From Accumulibacter sp. (GTDB taxonomy: Bacteria > Pseudomonadota > Gammaproteobacteria > Burkholderiales > Rhodocyclaceae), in assembly GCA_031267455.1 (NCBI GenBank), contig JAIRZC010000157.1, positions 1 through 9,455 on the forward strand: a stretch of DNA of 9,455 nt, given 5' to 3'. Below, piece after piece: positions 1 to 9,455 of the stretch; position 1 is the stretch's first letter, and each line of letters begins with the position of its first letter. Made by a program: the position numbers and the translations under genes. The notes under the pieces were generated by a model, which saw only the letters and a list, made by a program, of their open reading frames with translations, had not been told where the DNA came from and searched no databases.

Positions 1-1
1 T

Positions 2-1894
2 CTCGTCGACTACGTCGATGCATCGCGTATCGTCGTTCGCGTCAATGACGAGGAAACGACTCCCGGCGAGGTCGGCGTCGATATCTACAATCTGGTGAAA
101 TACACGCGGTCGAACCAGAATACGAACATCAACCAGCGCCCGCTCGTTCGCGTCGGCGACATGATCGCGCAGGGCGATGTCGTCGCCGACGGCGCGTCGA
201 CTGACAAGGGCGAACTCGCGCTCGGCCAAAATATGCTGATAGCGTTCATGCCGTGGAACGGCTACAACTTCGAGGATTCGATCCTGGTTTCCGAGCGCGT
301 CGTTGCCGAAGACCGCTTTACCTCGATTCATATCGAGGAATTGACCGTCGTCGCGCGCGACACGAAACTCGGCTCGGAGGAAATCACGCGCGATATCGCC
401 TCGCTGGGCGACGCGCAGCTCTCGCGCCTCGACGATTCTGGAATCGTCTATATCGGCGCCGAAGTCGACGCGGGCGATGTGCTCGTCGGAAAAGTGACTC
501 CCAAGGGCGAGACTCAATTGACGCCGGAAGAAAAGCTCCTGCGCGCTATTTTCGGAGAGAAGGCTTCCGACGTGAAGGATACCTCGCTGCGCGTCCCATC
601 CGGAATCTCCGGAACCGTCATCGATGTCCAAGTCTTCACCCGCGAGGGAATCGAGCGCGACAAGCGCGCACAGTCAATTATCGGCGACCAGTTGCGCGGA
701 TTCAAGCTGGATCTGGCGGACCAGTTGCGCATCGTTGAGCGCGACGCGATGGCGCGTGTCGGTCGCCTTCTCGTCGGGAAAACCGCGAACGGAGGACCGA
801 AACGCCTCGCGAAGGGCGCGGAAATAACGAACGAATATCTTGACGGCATCGAACCTCGGCAGTGGTTCGACGTGCGCCTGTCCGACGAGGAAGCGGCGCA
901 TCAGCTCGAATCGTTGCGTGAGGGCTTGGAGCAGACACGCAAGGATTTCGACCTGGCTTTCGAGGAAAAACGCAAGAAACTGACGCAGGGCGACGAATTG
1001 CCACCCGGCGTGCAGAAGATGGTCAAGGTCTATGTTGCCGTCAAGAGGCGTCTCCAATCGGGAGACAAGATGGCCGGGAGACACGGAAACAAGGGCGTCG
1101 TTTCGCGCATCATTCCGGTCGAGGACATGCCCCACATGGCGAACGGACGTCCGGTCGACATCGTGTTGAATCCCCTTGGTGTCCCGTCGCGGATGAATGT
1201 TGGTCAAGTGCTCGAAGTTCATCTCGGACTCGCGGCAAAGAGCATTGGAACGAAGATCGGCGAAATGCTGCGGCGGCAGTCCAACGCGGAGGAAGTCCGC
1301 GAATTCCTCGGAAAAATCTACAACAACAGTGGAAAACGCGAAGACCTGACGCAGTTGAACGACAAGGAAATTCTCGAGATGGCGGGCAATTTGGAAGACG
1401 GCGTTCCGTTCGCGACGCCCGTCTTCGACGGCGCCAACGAGAAGGAAATCAAGGACATGCTGAGGCTTGCGGAGATGCCCGAGTCGGGCCAGATGGTCTT
1501 GTACGATGGCCGTACCGGTGAAAGATTCGAGCGCCAGGTTACCGTGGGCTATATGCACATGCTCAAGCTGCATCACCTCGTCGACGACAAGATGCATGCG
1601 CGATCGACGGGCCCCTATTCGCTGGTGACGCAGCAACCCCTGGGTGGCAAGGCCCAGTTCGGCGGCCAGCGCTTTGGCGAAATGGAGGTCTGGGCGCTTG
1701 AAGCTTATGGCGCGTCCTACGTTTTGCAGGAAATGTTGACCGTCAAGTCGGACGACGTCAATGGGCGGACCAAGGTCTATGAAAACATCGTCAAGGGGGA
1801 TCACAAGATCGACGCCGGCATGCCGGAATCGTTCAATGTGCTCGTCAAGGAAATCCGCTCGCTGGCGATCGATATCGATCTCGACCGCTATTGA
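2..1894 (+). CDS. rpoB: RNA polymerase beta subunit, C-terminal 630 residues (5' partial)
   Basis: Beta subunit of DNA-dependent RNA polymerase, which forms half of the active-site cleft. The reading frame is open from base 2 ([11 protein letters not shown]...), so the gene begins upstream; residue 1 aligns with about E. coli residue 723, and the rifampicin pocket lies outside the window. Visible landmarks: NGYNFEDS with the Glu-Asp pair matching E. coli E813/D814 (Glu codon 272-274); [11 protein letters not shown] with the lysines matching K1065 and K1073 (codons 1067-1069 and 1088-1090); [10 protein letters not shown] and [26 protein letters not shown] near the C-terminus, which contacts beta'. 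Between the first two landmarks the protein is about 13 residues longer than E. coli, owing to an insert containing [11 protein letters not shown], which I recall as typical of betaproteobacteria. The stop is TGA. rpoC follows after 91 nt, as in the usual rpoBC operon. Identity is essentially certain. Confidence 0.98.
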   Translation, partial: LVDYVDASRIVVRVNDEETTPGEVGVDIYNLVKYTRSNQNTNINQRPLVRVGDMIAQGDVVADGASTDKGELALGQNMLIAFMPWNGYNFEDSILVSERVVAEDRFTSIHIEELTVVARDTKLGSEEITRDIASLGDAQLSRLDDSGIVYIGAEVDAGDVLVGKVTPKGETQLTPEEKLLRAIFGEKASDVKDTSLRVPSGISGTVIDVQVFTREGIERDKRAQSIIGDQLRGFKLDLADQLRIVERDAMARVGRLLVGKTANGGPKRLAKGAEITNEYLDGIEPRQWFDVRLSDEEAAHQLESLREGLEQTRKDFDLAFEEKRKKLTQGDELPPGVQKMVKVYVAVKRRLQSGDKMAGRHGNKGVVSRIIPVEDMPHMANGRPVDIVLNPLGVPSRMNVGQVLEVHLGLAAKSIGTKIGEMLRRQSNAEEVREFLGKIYNNSGKREDLTQLNDKEILEMAGNLEDGVPFATPVFDGANEKEIKDMLRLAEMPESGQMVLYDGRTGERFERQVTVGYMHMLKLHHLVDDKMHARSTGPYSLVTQQPLGGKAQFGGQRFGEMEVWALEAYGASYVLQEMLTVKSDDVNGRTKVYENIVKGDHKIDAGMPESFNVLVKEIRSLAIDIDLDRY

Positions 1895-1904
1895 CGAGCC
1901 GCGA

Positions 1905-1972
1905 CGGGAGATGGCCGCGGGAGAGACCGCGCCATTCCGCAGACATGAGTAAAGGCGCGGGAGAACCCCGCG
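1905..1972 (+). promoter_or_regulatory. Tandem near-identical hairpins with CGGGAGA repeats in the rpoB-rpoC spacer
   Basis: The 91-nt spacer contains CGGGAGA three times (1905-1911, 1918-1924, 1958-1964). The second and third copies sit in two similar hairpins. Hairpin A pairs CGCGG 1916-1920 with CCGCG 1927-1931 around a 6-nt loop. Hairpin B pairs CGCGGG 1956-1961 with CCCGCG 1967-1972 around AGAAC. Hairpin B ends four bases before the GGAG ribosome binding site of rpoC at 1976-1979. There is no T-tract, so these are not intrinsic terminators. They could be an RNA-protein binding site, an mRNA processing site, or a structure that tunes the beta to beta' ratio. The pairings are read directly; the function is a guess. 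Confidence 0.4.
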
Positions 1973-1985
1973 GATGGAGTGAAAG

Positions 1986-1989
<4 letters not shown>
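1945..1989 (+). CDS. Possible 14-codon leader ORF overlapping the rpoC start
   Basis: ATG at 1945 opens a frame encoding [14 protein letters not shown] and stops at TGA 1987-1989. That stop overlaps the rpoC ATG (1986-1988) as ATGA, the classic arrangement for translational coupling. The frame crosses hairpin B, so ribosomes translating it would melt that hairpin just before the rpoC start. Against it: no convincing Shine-Dalgarno sequence lies 5-10 nt upstream of the ATG, the peptide is very short, and a chance overlap is quite possible. I do not recognise the peptide. Confidence 0.2.
1976..1979 (+). promoter_or_regulatory. rpoC ribosome binding site
   Basis: GGAG lies six bases before the rpoC ATG at 1986, a normal spacing, and fixes the start that gives the canonical MKALLDLF N-terminus. 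It lies just 3' of a 6-bp GC hairpin (1956-1972), so its accessibility may depend on local folding. Confidence 0.75.
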
Positions 1990-6184
<4,195 letters not shown>

Positions 6185-6188
<4 letters not shown>

Positions 6189-6213
6189 CTTGCCGTTTCA
6201 TCGGCCATAGAAT
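6185..6213 (+). promoter_or_regulatory. Sigma70-type promoter of the str operon, overlapping the rpoC stop
   Basis: TTGACT (6185-6190) and TAGAAT (6208-6213) are separated by exactly 17 bases, each matching five of six consensus bases (TTGACA, TATAAT). The rpoC stop TGA (6186-6188) lies inside the -35 box. Transcription would start near G6218-G6219, leaving a leader of about 108 nt before rpsL. The bases just after the -10 (CCCGG) are GC-rich, as in the discriminators of stringently controlled ribosomal promoters; stringent control is an inference. Position and orientation fit a dedicated promoter for rpsL-rpsG-fusA-tuf, in addition to read-through from rpoBC. Confidence 0.7.
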
Positions 6214-6232
6214 TCCCGGTCTTTGTGCTGTG

Positions 6233-6244
6233 GATTTCGAAATC
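6233..6244. repeat. 12-bp perfect palindrome downstream of the str promoter
   Basis: GATTTCGAAATC is a perfect 12-bp palindrome about 14 bases after the predicted transcription start. Its core TTCGAA recurs at 6260-6265, 24 bp further on. The pair could be an operator for a dimeric regulator, or simply part of a structured leader. I recognise no specific regulator's consensus here. Confidence 0.35.
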
Positions 6245-6248
6245 AACG

Positions 6249-6274
6249 CCCGCGAGGTTTTCGAACCGTGCGGG
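6249..6274 (+). promoter_or_regulatory. Leader hairpin 1 upstream of rpsL
   Basis: CCCGC (6249-6253) pairs with GCGGG (6270-6274). After a 2x2 internal loop, GGTT (6256-6259) pairs with AACC (6264-6267) around a UUCG tetraloop. Only TTT then CCCC follows the stem, so it is a poor intrinsic terminator; it might pause polymerase, act as a weak attenuator or protect the 5' end. Folding is read directly; function is unknown. Confidence 0.45.
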
Positions 6275-6278
6275 TTTC

Positions 6279-6310
6279 CCCTGTGGAGCGCGGGAAAACC
6301 GTTCCACGGG
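6279..6310 (+). promoter_or_regulatory. Leader hairpin 2 just upstream of the rpsL ribosome binding site
   Basis: CCC (6279-6281) plus GTGGA (6283-6287) pair with TCCACGGG (6303-6310), leaving one bulged T. Inside, CGG (6291-6293) can pair with CCG (6299-6301) around GAAAA. The structure ends five bases before the AGGA at 6316, so it could affect ribosome access to rpsL. It has no T-tract and is not a terminator. Confidence 0.4.
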
Positions 6311-6315
6311 AGTCT

Positions 6316-6324
6316 AGGATAGGA
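6316..6324 (+). promoter_or_regulatory. rpsL ribosome binding site
   Basis: Two AGGA motifs (6316-6319 and 6321-6324) precede the ATG at 6328 by eight and three bases; the first has the better spacing. They decide the start at 6328 rather than at an in-frame TTG at 6223, which would add 35 residues not found in S12 proteins. Confidence 0.7.
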
Positions 6325-6327
6325 AAG

Positions 6328-6705
6328 ATGCCAACGATAAATCAACTCGTGCGCAAACCGCGCAAAGCGGCGCGCAGTAAAAGCAAGGTCCCCGCGCTCG
6401 AAAACTGTCCGCAGAAGCGCGGCGTATGCACTCGCGTCTATACCACGACGCCCAAAAAACCCAACTCGGCTTTGCGCAAGGTTTGCAAGGTTCGCCTGAC
6501 GAACAGTTTCGAAGTGATTTCCTATATCGGTGGCGAGGGCCACAATCTCCAGGAGCACTCCGTCGTCCTGATCCGCGGCGGCCGCGTGAAGGATTTGCCG
6601 GGCGTCCGCTACCACACGATCCGCGGTTCCCTGGATACCCAGGGCGTCAAAGACCGAAAGCAAGGGCGCTCGAAGTACGGGGCAAAGCGCCCGAAAGCGG
6701 CTTGA
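6328..6705 (+). CDS. rpsL: 30S ribosomal protein S12
   Basis: Small-subunit protein at the decoding centre, 125 aa (E. coli 124), nearly collinear with the family from [13 protein letters not shown] to the C-terminus. The [13 protein letters not shown] loop carries Lys43 and Lys44, and [13 protein letters not shown] carries Lys88. With Lys at 43 and 88 the gene shows no classical streptomycin-resistance substitution. Asp89 is the residue that RimO methylthiolates in E. coli (Asp88 of the mature protein). The tail [10 protein letters not shown] is what I recall from betaproteobacterial S12. It is the first gene of the str operon, expressed from the promoter at 6185-6213 and probably also by read-through from rpoC. 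rpsG follows after 74 nt. The frame is open upstream to 6223, but the extension is unlike S12, so the ATG at 6328 is chosen. Confidence 0.98.
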   Translation: MPTINQLVRKPRKAARSKSKVPALENCPQKRGVCTRVYTTTPKKPNSALRKVCKVRLTNSFEVISYIGGEGHNLQEHSVVLIRGGRVKDLPGVRYHTIRGSLDTQGVKDRKQGRSKYGAKRPKAA

Positions 6706-6718
6706 TCCCTTTGCGGTT

Positions 6719-6740
6719 GCGGACGGCGCGCGTCGTCCGC
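6719..6740 (+). promoter_or_regulatory. Strong hairpin in the rpsL-rpsG spacer, candidate S7 autoregulatory element
   Basis: GCGGACGGC (6719-6727) pairs with GTCGTCCGC (6732-6740) around a GCGC loop: nine base pairs, one of them G-U. The downstream sequence is AT-rich but has no T-run, so it is not an intrinsic terminator. In E. coli, S7 represses the str operon by binding the rpsL-rpsG intercistronic RNA; a hairpin at the same place suggests a similar element. I cannot match it to the E. coli binding site in detail, so the role is inferred from position. Confidence 0.45.
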
Positions 6741-6779
6741 GGATCCAATGAATAATCGATTGATTTGAGAGGTTAGTCT

Positions 6780-7250
6780 ATGCCACGTCGTCGCGAAGTG
6801 CCAAAACGCGATATTCTTCCAGACCCGAAGTTCGGGAGCATCGATGTTTCGAAGTTTGTCAATACGATAATGATGAGCGGGAAAAAATCGGTTGCCGAGC
6901 GCATCGTCTATGGCGCGTTCGACATCGTTTCCTCGAAGGCGGGGAAGGACCCGGTCGAGGTTTTCAACCAGGCGATCGACAACGTAAAACCGCTCGTCGA
7001 AGTCAAGAGCCGGCGCGTGGGCGGAGCGAACTATCAAGTGCCGGTCGAGGTGCGTCCAAACCGCCGTATGGCGCTGGCGATGCGCTGGCTCCGCGAATCG
7101 GCGCGCAAACGTTCCGAAAAATCGATGGGCCAGCGTCTGGCCGCTGAAATGCTCGAAGCTTCCGAAAACCGGGGCGGCGCTGTCAAGAAGCGCGACGAAG
7201 TCCATCGCATGGCCGACGCGAACAAGGCTTTTGCGCACTTCCGTTTCTAG
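6780..7250 (+). CDS. rpsG: 30S ribosomal protein S7
   Basis: Primary 16S rRNA-binding protein that nucleates assembly of the 30S head and lies near the E site and mRNA exit. The protein is 156 aa, the common family length. Landmarks: [10 protein letters not shown] start, [15 protein letters not shown] (helical region), [20 protein letters not shown] (the conserved RNA-binding signature), [21 protein letters not shown] and the HFRF C-terminus. GAGAGG at 6767-6772 sits seven bases before the ATG. The gene follows rpsL by 74 nt containing a strong hairpin; in E. coli S7 is the autogenous repressor of this operon, and the same may hold here. fusA begins 49 nt downstream. Nothing is missing or unusual in the protein. 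Confidence 0.98.
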   Translation: MPRRREVPKRDILPDPKFGSIDVSKFVNTIMMSGKKSVAERIVYGAFDIVSSKAGKDPVEVFNQAIDNVKPLVEVKSRRVGGANYQVPVEVRPNRRMALAMRWLRESARKRSEKSMGQRLAAEMLEASENRGGAVKKRDEVHRMADANKAFAHFRF

Positions 7251-7286
7251 GATTTTCAAGCAGTAGATTCGTTCTTTATCACTTGT

Positions 7287-7291
7287 AAAGG
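7287..7291 (+). promoter_or_regulatory. Modest ribosome binding site for fusA (GTG start)
   Basis: AAAGG lies eight bases before a GTG at 7300. No ATG is available near the conserved N-terminus (the next in-frame Met is residue 50), so GTG is the start that yields [14 protein letters not shown]. The match to the anti-Shine-Dalgarno sequence is weaker than at rpsG (GAGAGG) or tuf (GAGGA). Confidence 0.65.
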
Positions 7292-7299
7292 TTTTTGTC

Positions 7300-9393
7300 G
7301 TGGCACGTAAAACTCCCATTGGACGTTATCGCAATATCGGTATCAGCGCGCACATCGATGCGGGAAAGACCACCACCACCGAGCGCATTCTTTACTATAC
7401 CGGCGTCAATCACAAGATCGGCGAAGTACACGACGGCGCTGCCACGATGGACTGGATGGAGCAGGAACAAGAGCGCGGGATCACGATTACGTCCGCGGCG
7501 ACGACATGTTTCTGGAAAGGAATGGCGAACCAGTTTTCCGAGCACCGGATCAATATCATCGATACGCCGGGACACGTCGATTTCACCATCGAAGTCGAGC
7601 GCTCGATGCGCGTCCTCGACGGGGCGTGCATGGTGTATTGTGCCGTCGGCGGTGTCCAGCCCCAGTCGGAAACGGTTTGGCGCCAGGCGAGCAAGTATCG
7701 CGTGCCTCGCCTCGCCTTCGTCAATAAGATGGATCGCCAGGGCGCCGATTTCTTCAAGGTGATCGAGCAGATGCAAACACGCCTCAAGGCGAACCCCGTT
7801 CCGGTCGTCATCCCGATCGGGCGCGAGGAGAACTTTGCGGGCGTGATAGACCTCATCAAGATGAAGGCGATTCGCTGGGACGACGCTTCCCAGGGAATGA
7901 AGTTCGAATATTACGACATTCCACCCGCGCTCATGGACGAGGCAGGGGAATGGCGCGGGAAGATGCTCGAATCCGCCGCCGAATCGTCCGAAAAACTGAT
8001 GGACGTTTACCTCGAATCGGGCGACCTGAGCGAAGAGCAGGTCATCGAGGGGCTGCGCGCGCGCACGATCGCGTGCGAGATACAGCCGATGCTCTGCGGG
8101 ACGGCTTTCAAAAACAAAGGGGTCCAGCGCATGCTCGACGCCGTCATCGATTTCCTGCCCTCGCCGACCGACATTCCCCCGGTCGTCGGGGACGACGAGA
8201 AAGGGCGTCCGGATAAGCGCGACGCCGCAGACGAGGCGAAATTTTCCGCGCTCGCGTTCAAATTGATGACAGATCCCTATGTTGGGCAGCTGACCTTTAT
8301 CCGCGTCTATTCCGGAGTCCTGAATTCCGGCGACATGGTCTATAACCCGGTCAAGGGTCGGAAAGAGCGGATTGGCCGCTTGTTGCAAATGCACGCGAAC
8401 AACCGTGAGGAAATCAAGGAGGTCCACGCGGGCGATATTGCCGCGTGCGTCGGCTTGAAAGAGGTGACGACCGGAGAGACACTCTGTGACCCTTCGTCGG
8501 TGATTACCTTGGAGCGCATGGATTTTCCCGAACCCGTCATTCATATCGCCGTCGAGCCGAAGACCAAGGCTGACCAGGAAAAGATGGGAATCTCGCTGGG
8601 GCGTCTGGCGCAGGAGGATCCTTCTTTCCGTGTGCGTTCGGACGAAGAATCCGGTCAGACGATCATTTCGGGCATGGGCGAGCTTCACTTGGAGATTATC
8701 GTCGACCGGATGAAGCGCGAGTTCGGCGTCGATGCCAATGTGGGCGCGCCGCAAGTCGCCTACCGTGAATGCATCAAGAAAACCGTCGAGCAGGAGGGCA
8801 AATTCGTCAAGCAGACCGGCGGGCGCGGCCAGTACGGTCATGTCTGGCTCAGGATCGAGCCGAACGAGGCAGGTAAGGGCTATGAGTTCATCGACGCGGT
8901 CAAAGGGGGCGTCGTTCCGCGCGAATACATTCCCGCCGTCGACAAAGGTCTGCGCGATTCGGTCAAGAGCGGCATCCTGGCCGGCTTCCCCGTCGTGGAC
9001 GTCAAATTTACCCTCTTCGACGGGTCCTATCACGATGTCGATTCCAATGAAAATGCTTTCCGGCAGGCGGCGGCGGCGGCTTTCAGGGAAGGCGTGAAAA
9101 AAGCTGCGCCGACACTGTTGGAACCGATGATGTCGGTGGAAGTTGAAACACCGGAAGAGTACATGGGCAACATCATGGGCGATTTGTCCAGCCGCCGCGG
9201 GATCGTCCAGGGGATGCAGGATGTCCCCGGAGGAACCAAGGCCATCCGGGCCGAAGTTCCCCTGGCCGAGATGTTCGGCTATTCGACGACGCTGCGTTCG
9301 CTTTCGCAGGGGCGCGCAACGTATTCGATGGAATTCAAACATTATGTCGAAGCGCCGAAAAACGTCGCTGAGGCCGTGATTAACAAGAAGTAA
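7300..9393 (+). CDS. fusA: Translation elongation factor G
   Basis: GTPase that drives translocation of tRNAs and mRNA and, with RRF, ribosome recycling. The protein is 697 aa, within the normal range. G-domain motifs: AHIDAGKT (17-24), RGIT (59-62), DTPGH (88-92), NKMD (142-145) and GTAF (267-270, where E. coli has GSAF). Domain II spans roughly 300-400, domain III about 405-480, domain IV begins near 485 with GGRGQYGH (507-514) and carries the tip loop GSYHDVDS (575-582) with His578, and domain V runs from about 606 to the end. A short Ala run occurs at 590-594. It starts with GTG and ends with TAA. Its position between rpsG (49 nt) and tuf (22 nt) is the classic str operon order. EF-G rather than a paralogue (EF-G2, TetM) is supported by this context and the full set of domains. 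Confidence 0.98.
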   Translation: MARKTPIGRYRNIGISAHIDAGKTTTTERILYYTGVNHKIGEVHDGAATMDWMEQEQERGITITSAATTCFWKGMANQFSEHRINIIDTPGHVDFTIEVERSMRVLDGACMVYCAVGGVQPQSETVWRQASKYRVPRLAFVNKMDRQGADFFKVIEQMQTRLKANPVPVVIPIGREENFAGVIDLIKMKAIRWDDASQGMKFEYYDIPPALMDEAGEWRGKMLESAAESSEKLMDVYLESGDLSEEQVIEGLRARTIACEIQPMLCGTAFKNKGVQRMLDAVIDFLPSPTDIPPVVGDDEKGRPDKRDAADEAKFSALAFKLMTDPYVGQLTFIRVYSGVLNSGDMVYNPVKGRKERIGRLLQMHANNREEIKEVHAGDIAACVGLKEVTTGETLCDPSSVITLERMDFPEPVIHIAVEPKTKADQEKMGISLGRLAQEDPSFRVRSDEESGQTIISGMGELHLEIIVDRMKREFGVDANVGAPQVAYRECIKKTVEQEGKFVKQTGGRGQYGHVWLRIEPNEAGKGYEFIDAVKGGVVPREYIPAVDKGLRDSVKSGILAGFPVVDVKFTLFDGSYHDVDSNENAFRQAAAAAFREGVKKAAPTLLEPMMSVEVETPEEYMGNIMGDLSSRRGIVQGMQDVPGGTKAIRAEVPLAEMFGYSTTLRSLSQGRATYSMEFKHYVEAPKNVAEAVINKK

Positions 9394-9403
9394 TTTTGTA
9401 TTC

Positions 9404-9408
9404 GAGGA
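9404..9408 (+). promoter_or_regulatory. tuf ribosome binding site
   Basis: GAGGA lies seven bases before the ATG at 9416, in the 22-nt fusA-tuf spacer. It supports the call of a gene starting right at the window edge. Confidence 0.7.
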
Positions 9409-9415
9409 CGCTAAA

Positions 9416-9455
9416 ATGGCTAAGGCAAAAGTTGAGAGGACGAAGCCGCACGTCA
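9416..9455 (+). CDS. tuf: Elongation factor Tu, first 13 codons (3' partial)
   Basis: The last 40 bases encode MAKAKVERTKPHV, which matches the EF-Tu N-terminus (family form MAKEKFERTKPHVN) that leads into the G1 motif of the GTPase. EF-Tu delivers aminoacyl-tRNA to the ribosome. The start is supported by GAGGA at 9404-9408 and by the fixed order rpsL-rpsG-fusA-tuf. The gene continues beyond the window. I see no terminator or separate promoter between fusA and tuf, so co-transcription is likely. Many proteobacteria carry two tuf copies; this would be the str operon copy. Confidence 0.93.
   Translation, partial: MAKAKVERTKPHV

Noticed and set aside
1867..1880. Perfect 14-bp palindrome GATCGATATCGATC near the rpoB 3' end.
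   Set aside because: It encodes the alternating Ile-Asp codons (ATC GAT) of the conserved C-terminus, so protein and codon preference explain it.
6249..6281. Intrinsic terminator after rpoC.
   Set aside because: The stem is interrupted by a 2x2 internal loop and followed by only three T residues and then C residues, so efficient termination is unlikely; kept as a leader hairpin instead.
6223..6327. In-frame 35-codon N-terminal extension of rpsL from a TTG.
   Set aside because: The extension does not resemble S12, the TTG has no good ribosome binding site, and the ATG at 6328 gives the canonical N-terminus with AGGA upstream.
7251..7299. Possible internal promoter or hairpin in the rpsG-fusA spacer.
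   Set aside because: No pair of hexamers with 16-18 bp spacing and no stable inverted repeat could be found in these 49 nt; only the ribosome binding site is supported.
9066..9080. GCG-repeat run in fusA resembling a microsatellite.
   Set aside because: It encodes a short Ala run in a domain IV helix where EF-G proteins are normally Ala-rich; the reading frame is intact.
7279..9342. A 687-codon open frame on the - strand covering nearly all of fusA, with similar long - strand frames over rpoB and rpoC.
   Set aside because: These frames are exactly in phase with the sense codons, where a stop needs a TTA, CTA or TCA sense codon. The genes almost never use those codons, so the frames stay open by codon bias. 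The translations show no recognisable domain.

Overview
This window is a stretch of core housekeeping chromosome from a bacterium whose proteins look betaproteobacterial. All genes lie on the + strand: 3' part of rpoB, complete rpoC, rpsL, rpsG and fusA, then the first 13 codons of tuf. The lineage call rests on recalled family sequences, not a search. The RpoB C-terminus (ending [15 protein letters not shown]), the beta-type ANGGP insert in RpoB and the [10 protein letters not shown] tail of S12 point to Betaproteobacteria, perhaps near Nitrosomonadales/Rhodocyclales. The DNA is GC-rich, with strong avoidance of TTA, CTA and TCA codons, as expected for highly expressed genes.

Layout: rpoB (2-1894, 5' end outside the window) and rpoC (1986-6188) encode the two large catalytic subunits of RNA polymerase. 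Their 91-nt spacer holds two near-identical GC hairpins, three CGGGAGA heptamers and a possible 14-codon leader ORF that ends in the rpoC start codon. rpoC is followed after 139 nt by the str operon: rpsL (S12), rpsG (S7), fusA (EF-G) and tuf (EF-Tu). A near-consensus sigma70-type promoter overlaps the rpoC stop codon, so the str genes can probably be transcribed both by read-through from rpoBC and from their own promoter. The roughly 108-nt leader that follows is rich in inverted repeats. The rpsL-rpsG spacer carries a strong 9-bp hairpin at the place where E. coli S7 controls its own operon. The rpsG-fusA (49 nt) and fusA-tuf (22 nt) spacers show only ribosome binding sites.

Together the genes supply transcription (beta, beta') and the decoding and translocation core of translation (S12, S7, EF-G, EF-Tu). 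No mobile element, CRISPR, tRNA, rRNA or foreign-looking gene is visible, and no spacer exceeds 300 bases. I see no undescribed system here. What merits a second look is regulatory: the spacer hairpins, the promoter inside the rpoC stop codon, the S7-operator-like hairpin, and changes in the ppGpp site 1 residues of RpoC.
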